A stretch of DNA of 64,000 nucleotides from Tigriopus japonicus (GCA_010645155.1 CM021315.1:8453223-8517222), one strand, 5' to 3'; positions 1 to 15,600 are shown, counted from the stretch's first letter. The notes: generated by a model from the sequence alone, not told the origin. A program made the numbers and translations.

Positions 1-566
1 TCGGAACATATTGCAGAAAAGTTCGTTAATTCAATTCAAAGTTCAAACCGCTAGGGGCGCTGCTGTTTCAAACAAATGTCTCTTTAGAATGAATTATTCC
101 CCAAAATGATGACTACACTTCGGTTTGAAGAAAAAAATGCCCCATTGCATGCCATCCCAAAGGTATGGTTTTCAGGAAAAACCTCTGACCGAAACCAAAA
201 GCAAATTGCTAAAAAATAACATCAGTTTGAATGTGCAAGAAGTTCATTTTTGCAAAATCATTTCTCTGTTTTTTTCACTAATTCCATCTTATGGTGCTTG
301 TCTGTTTTTACCAATTTGAAAACCGCACCGTTTTCTCGTTAGCTTCATCAAGTACAATTTGCAACTCTCCACGCGCGCCCCCTCGCAGAATCCTTGGGAA
401 ACTTTTTAGACAAGCAACGCTGCTTTGGAGGGGAGATTACGGGAGGGGAGATTACGTCTTAAAACTTGGATCCTTACCGTTTTCTTGATCTTTCCTTTTG
501 GCACTTGCGGCAAGCAATCATTAAGACAAATTGAATTTCGAGTCGGCTTCCCACCGCCAGCTTTAC
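1..566. other. Adenylate cyclase intron (left edge)
   Basis: No further adenylate cyclase exon could be recognised here on the minus strand, so this is read as the start of the intron after the last visible exon. A perfect 15-bp tandem duplication (GGAGGGGAGATTACG twice) lies at 427-456. Confidence 0.5.
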
Positions 567-691
567 CCACAATCAGATATGTCTCAATGCGGAAATCCGC
601 CAAGAACTGATCCCGATCTCCGCCATTTCCCGGCTCAACGTCATAAGCCCCATTCAGGTTATCCAATACCGCTCTCGAGATATGTACCCGT
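567..691 (-). CDS. Adenylate cyclase exon 10 (end of C1a)
   Basis: The acceptor TTTTCAAG precedes a split Gly codon. The exon reads RVHIS, then [12 protein letters not shown] and RIETYLIV, the standard end of a class III cyclase C1a domain. It ends at GTGG|GTAAAG after one base of the next codon. The reading frame continues past the donor for about 50 codons of unrelated sequence, which is read as intron. Confidence 0.85.
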
Positions 692-3600
692 CTTGAAAAT
701 GGAAGTTAAATGACACTTACTATCACGAAAAGATTGCCAAAGTTCATACTACTTCAAACATCACTTACCCTGGAATTCCGCCTGATTCCATTTTGTTGGC
801 GATGGTGACATCATTGGACCAGACGTCAAATTGCCATTTCCGAAGACCAAGAACCCCACAGAGAACGGATCCTGAGTGCACACCAATTCGCATTGCCAGT
901 TCCACCTGAAGATGAAAATGGAACGAGATTACTCGTGGCTCGTGGTTCATTTTTCAAGTGGAGCCAACCCAGAAACTTCGATCTGGCAGCATCTGAAGAG
1001 ACAGACAAGAATGGGGGATTTGCCCCGGGCAAAACGTCAAGTGGAAGAAAGCCCATTGGTATTCAATGGCTCCCAGGTCCTTGTGAAAATTGTCTTGATG
1101 GAGAGATTACGCATCCCATGGCACCCCTTCGCCAATCATAATGGATTCAACCGTTGGCCAGACGGGACATTCTTTTTTAAATGCACTTGCGGTGTTTGAA
1201 AAAGAGCCCTCAGACACGATTCCATTTGGCTGAGGTAATATCTCGAAACTGGTCCCTAAGCCCTCTTCCTGGGTTCCTCTCTGATTTGGTCATGGTCCTT
1301 GCTCGGTTAAAGTGGGTCCAATTGGGCCCAAGCACAAATGTGACCAGACTTTAGAATGCCATCGACCAATCGGAACTCAAATAGGAAAGGCGAGAGAGAC
1401 ACCAAATAATGATTTGTGCCAAAATATATTTTTTCATATTTCAATGACGTGTCCTAAACCAAAACATTTCATGCAAAATTGCAAACCACTTGAAGAAGAA
1501 TACTCATTAAAAACTTCCTCCAGTTGTGGAGGCTGTTCATTTTAACACAAATTCCGAATTCTAGATTTCATTCGATATTTTTCACTGGCCTCTCCAAACG
1601 TAAATAATATGATAAATGAAAAAGAGATCCTTGGTGATAATATTATTTTATTACTTTCATTTCTATTTTATTCTTAAATATTTTTCTTATAGTAATATTC
1701 TTTCTTTCTTCTACGGCATGACTCTATTTAAAGTGTCTTCAAAACTGATCCTGGAGGGACAACAACTTGTTTGCAGTCTGACATGGTCACGATCTCTCAA
1801 AAAGGGGTATATTTGCCCATACATTCGGCAATTGCCTTGAAAAAAGTTTCCAGGAATGGACCCAGTTTGTAAGCCAAGGGTGTTGTATGATTTATGCCGT
1901 TGAATGAAGACAGCAGCAAGCAAGCTCTTTGAATAAAGTGGCGGCTAAAGCGACACATTAAAAGTGCACTTGCTAGGGCTTGTGAATAATTCCAGACCAG
2001 ATCTTGAAACTGCAGATCACATATTGTACCTTTCACTCTTGGAAAGCCCAATAGGATGCAATTTTTCAGTTTTAGCTCATTTCACTACCTTTTTTGGTGC
2101 AATGCGACAAGTTAGCCAACGGGTACTTTGGAACTCAAGAACACGTTTCTTGGTAATTTCGTCGTCGGCTCATTCAAAGTGTCAGCTGAGTGTTTGGATC
2201 TTTTTTCGTTCCACCTCAGTCTCAAGTGATTCTCTATTGGCCTTCGAACTAGTTAGACATCCATGGGTCTTGTTTAGTGTAGGCTGAGCAATTTCAATGC
2301 GACTAACCCATATTTCACATGTCATTGACATTTATTACCAGGTCGTTGGCGCCTTTGGATCGGATACTTTGGGGCTTTTAAAAGGGTGCATTTGTTTACA
2401 AAGAGCATTCCCTTACTGACCTTGGCGACTAAGGCATGGAAAGGCTGAAACGGGGTCTTTCTTTGACCAAGGTTTCGGTATGATTTTCATAAAGTTGTGA
2501 ATGGGCCAAATTTAGAGTTCCAAGTGGTCTTCGAACCTAGGATATTTCTTTAAGATTGGTAGAAGAGAAGAGAAAAAAGGCCACTTGGTGAAAGTCGTAA
2601 ATTCGCTTCAAGAGATGGCTGACCGGATTAAGTTGAAGTGGAAGCAGGAAATGGGTGAGTTTGGACAATCCTACTTTTTTTTGGACGGCCGATAGGCCCA
2701 AAGCAAACCAAAGTCAGTTTTAGCCTTGTAAGTAGATGGAACTCGCCGAAAAGCCATTAATTTAGTGAATGCACAAAGAAATGCAAAACATGGCCAAATT
2801 TCCGGCGTCGGCCAAAGACATATATAAATGCATCTACCATAACTTAGGAGCTTGCAAAAGTTGTTTTGCTGAGATTTCTATTTATTTTAGGTTTTTCCCA
2901 ATAAATCGATGCTTGGCTATCTTCCTTTCAGATCTCTATTAATAAAGTATGTGCCGTAAACAATGATCCTTGGAACAAAAAAAGAGAATGGCCAAAGCAA
3001 AAGCCCAAGGCTTTGTCTTCTGTACTTGATTCACAACCTTTCATTTCCCCAGGGTTCTTTTAAAATAGACCAAGGTTGTCCAAGTATCGCCAAATATCCC
3101 CAAAAAATTAGTTATGAGCGAACAAGTTCCGCGCCTATCGGCTATTTTAAAAGAGTTAATAACGCTTTATTAGACGTTTGCTGAAGTTAACAAAATAAGA
3201 GCGGGTAAAATGTCTTGCTTCCCGTTTGACCTTGAAAATACCTAGTTTTTACTTTAATTTCAATTCCAATTCAAAGACACCAATTCTTTGAGGCATTAAC
3301 AAAGTTGTTAGAAGTAAGAAAAACGAGGATACTGATAATCCACCTTTTCCTATTCATCACATCTTGCCATCTCCAGAAAACTAGTTTGTTTTGGTTGGTC
3401 TCACGCGGTTAGTGTCATTCGTATTCGTCATACTTCAAACAAACGTCCCATTGTGTTCCATGACACTCATCCGAGGAACAAGATTGGATCAACAACTCTT
3501 GTTCTAAGGGAGGCGTGAATGAACGTTTTTGATGTATAGACAACCTTTCAATAAACTTTACGTACCTCTAGAGGTCTCTCTAGTTTTGAAACAATTGTGA

Positions 3601-6600
3601 GCAAACAACTCGCAAGAAACTTACCTATAACCCATTATTCCCTAATCCACTAAATAGAGTTGTAAGGTGCCGCCCTAAAATCGCCCTCATGAAAGTTTTT
3701 TGGGGTCTTTACAAGAGCTTACAGCTAAATTGTGTATCTCAAGCAATAACTATTTATGGGCATGCACAAAGGTTGCTCAAGTGAGTGTTTAAAATCATAC
3801 TGTTAGTGGTAAAACAAGGCCTTTGGCTTTACTGAGTTGTTTGGCCCAATTTGGCAAATTCAGGTCATTTCAATTTTAGCGTGTACTCAATGAGTCTAGG
3901 TCTCTGGAAATGATCGCTATTTTACATTTAGATACTTCTGTTTGCACCTGATTGATAATATGCTCAGTTTGTTAGGCAGAAAATGAGACACATAAAATCA
4001 TACATTCCTAGAAAGGAGCAATAAAAATTATTTCATTTCTCTTTATGGGAAACATTTCTAAAGATTGCTATAATTCTATGGAATCAATTGAACAAATATG
4101 CAGGCAAGTGTTATTCATTCAATCACCCTGAAACTTATTTTTGCATATCATTGACCCAATTCCAGCCAAAGTATCCGTGGCTGAAATATCAATGGCTTCC
4201 ACTAACTTAAACTCTTTGAATACTTGCTAAAACTGAAATGAGTTGGATTTGCCAAGATGGGCCGACCAAATCAGCACAACCAACGGCCCTGTTTTACCGC
4301 TAGCGGTATGATTTAAAACGCTCACTGGAGCAACCTTTGTGCATGTCCCATTATTTTGAAATAAAGGTGCAATGTCCTAAACAAAGATTTCCATTGTTTC
4401 CCTCCCACCAATATGGTTTCACTATTTCAATACTGTCGAGTCTTTTATCACAATTTGCTCCCCGTTAGAACTTGCATCAGCACCAACGCATCATTTAAAA
4501 TAGAAATGCTAGAACTCTAGCGGTCGAAAATGAAACTAGGTTGTGAACACCTCAATGGATTCGATGATTTGATGGTCTATCAAAAACGAGATCGTCTCCG
4601 TTTCTTACCGAACTCCTCTTCCGCTTGACCAAATTGATGGCTTTGATCATCTTAAGCCCGAGCTCCACACAACAGTTGGCGTGGTCTGCTCTGGCCACGG
4701 GAAGACCCGCCACACAATAGTAGCAATCACCCAGGAGCTTGATACGTAGGCAGCTGCTTTCCTGTAACAAGAATAGAACGCAATTTTGACGAGAGCGACG
4801 ACACTTTCAACCCAATGGAGGGAGACAATGGAGAAGCTGACAAGGCCTTTGTCGATGTGTGGAAGATGTATTTCTTTCCTTGAAATATGAAGAACTCTAT
4901 CTGTGGCTAGATAAGCGGTCTTTAAAACATGACAGAAATGTTTAAGTCATCTGAGTTGGCGAATCTGTTCGGCATTGTACTAATTAGAGACTACTACGCT
5001 CTTACTTTTCTCCCAACAATCTCTTTTTTGTTGAATTTTGCAACATTCATAACTAAACAAATTTTGAGGGCAAATTAGTTACTACCAACAATTGAAGGTA
5101 TCGTGGAAAGAAGTACATCGAAAGAAATCAAACACCAGATATTGTTAACAGCAAATTGGTAAACAAACACATCTTCCACTACATTTAATCAATTGTCTTG
5201 ACGAAACAACTGCAACCCTTTTCACAAATACATTTCTTTGTCAGAAAGTCTCGAACTTTCTGACTCAGTCACGCTTCTAGATCTAGTTCCAGGTTAGATT
5301 TTATTGCCCCCTTATCGGGCAAAACGGGAAACGCGATGGGTAAACTTACATTGGCAAGTTTGTCGAAGCGAGCGAAAAGATCGTTGAGGATTCGAACAAG
5401 TTCTTCGGGTTCGCAGGTGGTCGAGAGAGCTGGAAATCGAGGAAGCAAGGGCAAATTATGAAACCCACATACCTTGTCCCTGAGGGAAACTCATAGCGTA
5501 TTGATATTTATTTACCCGTGAATCCCTTGATGTCTGCGAACAAGATGGAGACCTGTTCATAGCGGTGAATATAAATTTTGTGGAACTGCTCGGGCTGAAA
5601 GTCTCCAATGGCCTTTTCCTCTTCCAGAGCGATATCACGGATCATTTGTTGGGCCACGAACGAAGGCAGAACTGTATGAAATATACAATCGGAAAAGTCA
5701 GACTCGAAATGGAAAAGTGCACGATTTATGGGACGGTTATGAACAATACTAGTTCAGGACCCGCTGCTCGTTCACAAACTTGAAATTGTACAGTCATTCA
5801 AGGAAAAAACAGAAATGTGAACAACGACGGTGTTGCAAAAAAAGCTTTCTTGATGTGACAGTCCCTGAATAGCACTAAAGTGGCAACACTTGACACTTTT
5901 TTGCGCAGTTTTCGATGTGAAGTCATCACTTTGGTTCTAGCTGGGTTGAAAACGCTCGTTTTTAGAGGTCTTTGACGTCTCTTGCAGAAAGTCGTTTTAT
6001 CTCCCAAAACATTTCTTCTCATCAGGTTCTTAAGAGCATTGGTTTCTCATTTGGCAAGGAGAATAACGGACCTCCTCATTGGACTGGAAATATTGGGTCA
6101 TTTCCTTGTCAGGGAAACTTCCAACAGGGTTGGTGAATTTGAATGCCCTTCCCGGAAGTGCTTTCTGACTCAGGGAGATCGCTGTCCAAAAGCGGAGCGG
6201 AAATAGAAGGTTGGATAAAGAATGCCTGTCTCTTTGAAGATCCATCAATTTTCGTCACTTGGAATGATTCTTGGCGTTCTCGCTAGTTCTGGATGGATCT
6301 TTCCGCTTGAGTTTGCCAGTCATTAGTCTCGGGATCAACAAAAAATCAACTTGTTAGCCGATCCCTTTTCGCTATCTCCAAGTTTTCACGTTCCCTCCAT
6401 GTTTGATCCACTGATAACATAACTTCAGATCTTGGTCCCAAACACTTTTTACCCAAACCCGATCTTTCACTTTGCTAAATGTGTTTTCATCTCTGACGTT
6501 AGCAAAATGACAAATTTAAATGAGGTACTTTGCATAAAAGAAAATTGCATTTACATCATTCGAACGTCAATCTTCACGAGGAACCAGTTTCCAAGAGAAG

Positions 6601-9600
6601 TTGCTCCCCTTTACAATAAATGAGCTAGGTCGCTCATTGGCACCAAAAGAGAACAAATGACACGAACTGATAAAGCAACGAGAACTTACCCGAAAGGAGG
6701 AGCCTTTCTTGTCTCTCATTTTCTTTTTGTGTTTTGAACCTGGTCTCCAGGGATCTTCGGGTCTCCAAGAAGGCTTTTCGTTGGGCGCGTTCGGTCAGAT
6801 ATTTCGTGTACAGACCGATCCAATTGACTCCCAAATAAAGAAATCCGATCGAAAACACATTCCATACCGCCTGAAACGAACAAGCAAGCATGGAATTTAG
6901 GTCATCAAGAAAGGAAGGAGACCACGTGAAGACAGTACCAATATCAAGAGCCACAACGAACGAACGATCGGGGATTGGCAATCGATAGGAATACTCGATT
7001 AGCCACGAAGAAACAAACATCAAGACGCCATTCTCAAATGGACTGAGAGAGCCTTTGACCTAGTTTAATCAGTCAATCGGGACATATGAGGATCGGATAA
7101 CAACCAGAGACATGGGTGTACAAAAGATTCGTTCATGCCATTTTTTATGCAAGCCGATAAACAGACACGGAATTGGAATTTCAATATCGAAAAAGACATT
7201 CCAACTTCTATGCATGAATTTTGTTCTACGGTTCACCTCTACTGGTGCACAATGTTTTTTTCAAATATCACCCTGTAATCTGGAGTTTCTATGATATTTT
7301 GTTTAGATTAATAATCTCGAGAAATCCCGGCACCGGGATTCCGAGGAGAAATCACTAGTTGTAAAGAAGGCGGTGCACAAACCTGCCTTATCATCACTCG
7401 CTTCTGTATTTTGGTTTGCAAAAGTGAATGTGCGTCCCTAATGGAGTTTCCAGGTTTTGATTAGGCCATGAAAGTATACTCAGTGTGTGTACAACTTGAA
7501 TACCTTTTTTGCAGAGGTTGTTTCAAAAGTGCCCATGAAACGGAAAATTGCTCTTTAAACTTGCATGGCAAAACAAACAAAGGACAACTTTTGGTCCAAG
7601 GACGAAAGGGTTCCAATATCTTATCATAGAATTTACAAACATATTATAGATAAAAAAAATTCAGAACCCTTTAGAATTGGTTTATTTATTTAGAATTGAA
7701 ATTTGAATGAGTGAATTCTAGTCACGCGAGATTACACTCTGAAACGAAGTTGACCGAATATCTAGAGCAATATGCCAAAATTTCTTGCTACGTCATTTCA
7801 GAAAGTAAATATTACATGCTGTATTCTATTCCAACAGTAGATTTCGCTAAAAATACAGCGAGTCTGACATTTTATCCATATCTGAAGACTGAATCGAAAG
7901 TACTTAAAATCTACAAAACTCATTAATGTTTGTATTTATTGACCTATTGAATTCTTGATATCCAAAACAACATCAATTCAACTTAATGACAAAACCAAAT
8001 GACATTAAATGCCAAAGATCACTTATACCCCCGTTGTGAACTAGACTGTGCAAAAGGCTTGATTCTCTCATGCGAAAAAAACCTTTTTTCCACTGAGGGG
8101 CAAAATAAAATCCTAGTGCCAAATATTATTGAACGACAAGCCACACCAAAGAAAGTTTTGACTCGACAGTCGGCAGTGTGTCGCTTCTCTAGGCAGAAAT
8201 GTAAAAGTTTCTTCCACTCATCTCGCAGAGTCCCTTCTTTATACTTTGGCAAAACATTCCTTTCTTTTGAGTCGGACCTTCAAAGGAAATTCTCGTATGA
8301 TGCCGCAAAAAAGTTTGCCCTTTTGGTGTGTCCTTTCCCTAAGTTGGGTTAAGAGTTTCGGAGGGAGCATAATAGACACTCGTGGAAACGATGGAGGCAA
8401 GAATCAAGTCCTATAATAAAGTCAAAACATGACAACTCATCGTCCTTCTTCGAAAATAGCTCCATCAAGTTTCTCAAGAATTTCGTCTTTCGGTGCATGC
8501 AATCGGATTCGAGCGCGTAATCTCATCTTTCAATCAGGAACGGAACTTCACAGCCTGAATTTGAGCCTGTCACTCAGTAAAAAAAAAGTTATGATACTTG
8601 GTACATTTTTTCGTGCACGCAGGCGGAACAATTGCACCAGAAACGCAGGGTTGGCAAATTTTAGGGAACGAGTTATGTAGATTGCTTATCATTCCCTAAT
8701 CAACACCATGTAAAAACGTTGTGATATTCATGCTAGTTAGTGTTAATAAAGAAATGTTCACGGTTCTAGTTCCAAAACAAGGGATTTGAATTCATTCAGC
8801 ATTGATTTTTTTCTGTCGTTGATTATACTTTCATTCAAAGTTTTGCCATTTTACACAAAATGTTGCCCTTTTTCGTTCGGTTTGCGGCTGATCAAACTTT
8901 TCAATGAAAGAAGGACAAGAATGGTTTGTTATTGGTCAAAAAGATACTGGTCCCTCTTGATCTCTCGATGAAAGATGCTACCAAGGCAAATATATGATGA
9001 AAGCAAACCAATGGTAAAGTTAAAAAGGAGACAACTTTTCTGAACCTTTTTCAAGCTTGAATTTCGTATTGGCATCGTTTTGTCCGTTGTCGTTCAAGGT
9101 TGAAACAAAGTTTGGAACTTTAAGAACCTAATACATCTGTTAAGTAGGTTTGATATATTTCCAAGCTCTTGACTAATGTTCATTCTTGGTTAGATTTATC
9201 GAATGGAACCCTCAAGTTCATTGGTCCCTTTATGAGTAAGTAACCATTAGCAAGATGATTCGTTGCTTTTAACAATCGTTCCCCAAAGAATACTGAGCAA
9301 ATAAACAAAACCCTTTGGCTCCTTGTATTTTACGCAGGATCTCAACAAGAAAACGATCATATTGGTTCAAAGAAAAAGTCCTGATTGACGAACCTTAAGC
9401 TCATTGGGCAGGTCCGATTCGAAGAACTAAGGATAACCTAGAGTATATTTGATTGGTCGTTCTTTTTCTTCAGCCTCAGACCTTGGCTCTTTGGCCTTTA
9501 TTCCTCTCTTGACGTATGATCGATGACACGAGTGTACTGGGCCAAAATAAGGCTCTTGCGACTCCTTTGGGAGCCCTATTGGAACACAATCTCGTACTAA

Positions 9601-12600
9601 TATTTTGCCCGCTCAATGGAGCTGGGACACTCGAAAATTCAATTTCGAGCCTGACAACACTCCCATTGGTTTGGTTGCTGTACATGTGAACCATTACAAG
9701 ATCGTTACTCACGCTTGGTTGCAAGTCCGAAGAGGATGAAGATGACGACGTTATGGACGCCATCAGGATGATATGAATGAGAGCGGTGAGGAGACAGCAG
9801 ATGGTGCACCATTTCACGGGCACAGGCATCATACAATACATGACAAAGAGAATGAACAGGTTGTACCAAACCATGATGTCGCCGTACAATTGTAAGCGGC
9901 TCTGTTGGGCTCGCAAGCCATACATGATGCAACCTGGAACAAGAGCAAAGAAACCTTCCAAAGAAACCGCAATCAACATTTATTCGCTTTCAAGAAACCC
10001 AACGGCAAAACGTGTTAATGAGACAATGTGAGAGATATTGGCGGGGGTCTGTATAATCGAGGGCCTAGAAAAGCTATTTTGGAGGGACAAAGAGAATTAT
10101 TCAGCCACATTTTTGGTTACATTTCTAGTAGGTCATGGCTGTGGCTGCGATTGATGGGATTTTGACTCTGCTTTGTATCGGAATGGTATGAGTAATGATG
10201 TAAACGAAACCACAATTTTGGCCGAGAGTTTTCTTTGGAGGAACTACCTTTCATTTTGACTATTTTTGTAAGCGTCATGGTAACAGGAAATTTTGAAGGG
10301 TGTTCTAGTAACTTACCCTAGGTGCATCTGTTCTCAATTCTAAAAGTAACGCAGATTTGCTAACAAATGAAAGGCTTGATTTTTTTGCAAATCATTCTTC
10401 AAAATGCATGAAGAATCATAATTCAAGAAACTTGAGGGGCTTTACAGGGTGCTTATTTGATTTGGATTGTAAATTGTGATAACAGTTCCCAAAACAAAAG
10501 TTTTTCGGCTTCTGGCCCAGACTAAAGAAGCTTGTGGGAAAGAAGCGTCGACACAGTCAGTTTGTTTGGCTCTTTCGAAGCTTCAAATGTTTGTAGTTGT
10601 TGTTGTCGCCACCATCAATTAGGAAGTTCAAGTTAAAACGAAAGTCAATTTTGCAATCAATTTACATAGATCTATGCAGTAAATATTGATCTAGTCGTTG
10701 GATCATAAAATAAGATGGATTGAAGCCCTTCCGTGGAAAATTTTTTGGTCAAAAGGTTCCCAAATGTATTTTTTTTCTTGCACTTCCCTATTTGTTTGGC
10801 TTGTTTAAAGCTTCGTGATAGAGCCACAGTCGCTAGTGTTCTGACGACGCTTCTTTCACATGAGTCCAGACTTCTCAACCCGTACGTACCCATGAAATAC
10901 AACTTGGGTACAATTGGCTAAGGAACACGCAAATGTGATCTTGTATGAAAGAGTGTGAGAGTCCAGCCAAGACAGAAAGAGAGAAAATGAGAACAAGAAG
11001 TCCTTTAATTGTTGGTTTGCTGGCTCAAGTGCAAGCAATTTGATTGAGTGTTGCGTGGAAGCAATGAAGACGAAAGAGTCCCTAAAAGGGAAACGAAGTC
11101 GTATCGATTCTCATTGCGGCAGCTTTATCTATAGCTCGCCCTAATTCTTGGGACCTTGAGGTCTTCTTCACCTAGTTCAGTATTCATGGACGTCTACAAT
11201 TCATTTGAGATAGACGATGACTAGCTATCAATGACCACTAGACGGATTTTCTTGAATAGGAGTACCATAATTCAGTCCATTCTAGAAGGATAAATTATAT
11301 CAGGAGATTTATCCTGTTATCAGATCTCGATAAAGGCCCAAGTTTGATTGAGGGAACTCAGTCTTTTAAACTGAAAAGATATTCAAACAGGTTTAATGCA
11401 CACACAGCATCTGTGGTAACTTATGATCTGGTATTTGACAACAGAATTTCTTTTCACAAAAAAAGCTTAGTTTTCCTTTCCCCATTGCCTGTTGAGGTTG
11501 AGGAAATGTTTTGCTGATCTTTGTAGTCTTCTTTATGTAGTTCGTAGAAATCTAGTTCAAGTGAAGGTAACTCTTTCAAATAGAGTGGAGGAAAATTTGG
11601 TCACCCTGGTAGGTCGAATGATATTGTTGGGAGCAAGGGAGGTATGGCGGGAAAAACCGGTTGAACAATCTAGGAGATCTCGAAAATCAAAGCAAAATAG
11701 AGACGTGTGAAAAACTAAGGCTGAATTACTATCGTGTCGGAGTGATTTTACGGTTTGGGATATAGGCCATTAGAAGGGAAGAGAAATCTTCCAATCAAAA
11801 GACATCAGCCATGGAAGATAAAAACGTGGAAGGGTATCAAGATATGTCTTGAGAAATATTTGAGGTGCGAAGTATTCGCCCTTAAATGAATGCTTTAAAA
11901 ATTGTTCTTGTTTTAAAGATTAATTCAATGTTTTCCACACAAGTAAACTTCCTCTCCTTACTTTGTGACCCTCATCGAAGAACAACCTTGAGTCGCAGAG
12001 ACCAAATCCACAACTGGCAATTAAACCTTTTGAATTTGTTCCTTTATTCCTCTTGCACTTTTGTAGCATACTCTGGATCTCATTTATAAATAGCACAATT
12101 AACAAAAGGCGCTTGTCACGGCAAGCAGGTACATCTTATGCGGATAAGATGGCTGACATAATTTAATTTCTTTCGCCATTAAGTCTTTATTACCTACATG
12201 CAGTACTTGAAAGTTGTTGAGTTTGTCTCGAACTGAAACGTTTTGACTTCAAAGGACTTCAAGTTTTCCCGGTTGGATAACGAAAATTTGACATATGAAG
12301 GGATTAGCCTCAAAATGACTTGCATATCATGGGCAAGGTTGTCTATATTTAGCAAATGACAGAAAGTTTAGGCATATCCTATTGGCCAACAAGATTGTTC
12401 TGGCTCCCATTAGGCTCAGCTCCATTTGGGAAAGTTAGCGTCGTGCTGCAACTTTCAGGCCTCTTTTATCGGTGAAGTCACCGTTGACATGTTTAGGTTG
12501 CATTGATTTGCATTAGAGAGCGCATGAATTTTTAACGCACTCAATTATTCAAGAGGATAAAACATCAATAATTTCACGAAAAAAAACATCAATCTGCTTT

Positions 12601-15600
12601 GAGCCTTGGAAATTGAACCAATTTTGATTTGCGCTTAATGTTAAAAGGAAAAGAGCATGTACATGACGAATGGTTTGAAAGTACTTAAGCCTTTAACTCG
12701 AACCACCCAAGTGAAGGCATTTATGCAAATATTTCACACCACGTGAAACGGTGAAAGCCCTACTTTTCTCAATGAGATGTATAACATATTTTATCAATGG
12801 TGTCAAGGGAATAGGCTTTTTCTCGACCTTGTCCCATGAGTCATGTCTATGTTCCGACCAAGTACAAAGTTGGCCTTGTGAGGACCCATAAAAAAAGGCC
12901 TGCTTTCCACTTACTTCCTCTGGAACCTTTGGAATGAAACAAGTGAGGCGTGTAAAAACAGCTCTCGTGGTCTGAGTTTTTGTACATTGGATTTGAGGGG
13001 GGTCTTCATGAACATTCGTATTCAAGTCTTTCTTGGAGATTGGCGTTTCATGGCGGTTCGTCCCACAATGCAACAAAATCAGGAACCCTTGGTTCGTTAT
13101 ATGATTATTGATGATTGTGGCCCCAGGGTCTCGTCAGACGGACATAATTCCACGCTTCGGATCCCCCTTGAGAGTTATAGCTGCTATAGAATGTGCGTGA
13201 GTGAGGCAAGTGGTAAATAATGGAGAATGAATTAGGGCATATCGGTTTTCACGCAGTGGGCGATTGATGGCAACCCTGATCATGTTCTTATCCGAATTTC
13301 CATGTGCTTCCGTCGTCTCTTACTTATCATTAGTGCTCAAATTCTGAGAGACTCTTTCGGTTTCATTGCTCATCTTTTTTTTAAAGATTTTTTCCTATTC
13401 TGTTTTCTGTCATGAAAAAATGTATTTTCGCTCATGCATTTTTTAAGGAACATCCCACCAAAGGTGTTTGAGAATGCATTTCGATTACTTTTGGGACCAA
13501 TTTAGGTCATAAATGATTGTTTAAAACAATCCTTGCGTACTTTAGAGTGATTGGTCTTTTCGCTTTGTCAGTTGCAACGTTAAGAACCAGGTGTTCAAAA
13601 CCATTTCGAATTCGAAGGGGGTGGGTGATTAATATCTAAAGTACTCTACATGAACCATATCGCAAAAATGAACGATATTTCACTTTTAGCACAACTTTCC
13701 AACTCTTAAGGCGTGCAGAATTTGTCAAAAGGGATATTTCACAAAATAAATTTGTTTAACTTTGCGACCTCGCTTTCATCCATGTTCACACTGTACAAGG
13801 TGTCCAAAAATTGATGGTGCATGGAAAAAAAGATTTTCAATAGCTTATAGACACGTTAGAGAAAAATATACTTTTGCAGAAATAATTATGGTTTAGTTGC
13901 AAATATCTTGGATCCCTTTCTAAAACTTCGTGTATCAAGCTCTTCAACTTAAATGACTGGGCATCATGTGCTTTTCATTTTTTCTCGGCCTCACTTTGCG
14001 CTTTTGACATAGGGTTGAAAATTTGCTCATACTTCACATATGCTCTTCAAGTTTTTAACATATTTCAGATCAAGGCTCTTCTATGATTGTTCCTCTTACC
14101 TTCTGAACAATATTGAATTGATATCAGAAGATCTAGATGTCCCTTGGGATGAATGATTATTGAAGTGTCCTTCCAAGACGAATTTTAGATACCTTTTTGA
14201 CCTGCTTTGTCTAAAACGCTCTGAACCTCTCAAATTTTGTGGCATGCATTTCAAACTGTGGTTTCCGATAGGATAAGCGTTTTCAAAACACTTCCTTATT
14301 GTATATTTTTTTCAATTTTAAAGCATCTTTTTGGTCTGATGGCAAGGAAAAGCACGATGCACCATCAATTCCTGGACACCCTGTACATAGTACTCCAGAG
14401 TAGAACAAGTGTGGATCCCACGTCAAATGTAATGAATGTTATTCATTTGGCGTGAATGCTTTTATAGCTCTTATCTATCCTAGCATTACTCAATTTTGTG
14501 TCTCGAACACCTTTAAGCAAAAAATAGTTTTGTCAATCACTATATTCAACTGCTACTGCCCCATTATCCCTACTCAATGTTCTTTTGATGCTTTCAGGTA
14601 CAAACGTACAAAGTCCTATTTTCTACGGAATTGCAGTCCTTAGAACATAAAAATAAAAAAAGGACTATCAGCGAATACATGTTTTTTAGTGTTCTTCAGG
14701 TCCACTTTTGTTGTCCCATTTGTGCATGAATATGCATCATATCAACTTGATTTCCTTCCCAAGTAACAACATTTTATAACTGGTCTATCAAACTGGTTTA
14801 CAAGAATTGCAAATTTGACTTTGAAAAATTGACTGAGTTGGTCCAGATAGGAACAGGAGTTCAAGTAAACCAATTAAAAACTTGAGAAACACGAAACACT
14901 CAACCATAAACATAAAACCGCAGGGTCATGTTCAAACTTAAATGTCTAAAGCCCATGTTGATGAACACAATTTGTTCATTGTAAAGAAGGCTTAAAAAAG
15001 ACTGGAAGAGAACAACCTTGCAATCTACATAGAAAAGGCTATGCTAATGAAAGTAATTTTTTCAGTTAATGTTTGACCTCGATTCCAGTCCATTTTAAAG
15101 ATTTCCAGAACTGTGTAAGAAACTTGAAAATTATTTAAAGCATTTACGTAGTATTTTTTGCCGAACTTGCAAGATTTCATTTTGGAACAATGGAGTCCAT
15201 CGTACCGAGGGACTAATGACTTTACCGAGGGGTTTCGAATATTTCAAGATATTTTGAATAGCTCGATGTTCAAATCAATTTGGAGTGTGAAATTTTTTAA
15301 AAAATGGGAACTCAAGAAATACTTAAAATTCATTGTTCATTTTGATCAAGACTACCAAGGGCTCCATCATCATCAAGTGAATGAAGCGGTTTTTTTTCGT
15401 ATGAAGTGTGCCTGCTTCACACACTAACCCAAGCATTATTGGATAGCTTTCTCACCTTTTTTTATTCTCATGAGGGGATCTTATGTTTATGAGTGGCATT
15501 TACAGCTTAATGAAAGATAAACAATGTATGGTATGAGAGATATGACCTGACCTCACCAAGGTTTACCATCACCGACAAATCTCATGATGATCTAATCCTG

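Noticed and set aside
12693..13076. 127-codon minus-strand frame in the 7-kb cyclase intron
   Set aside because: Lacks an ATG and shows no known motif; the exon phases on either side already match without it.
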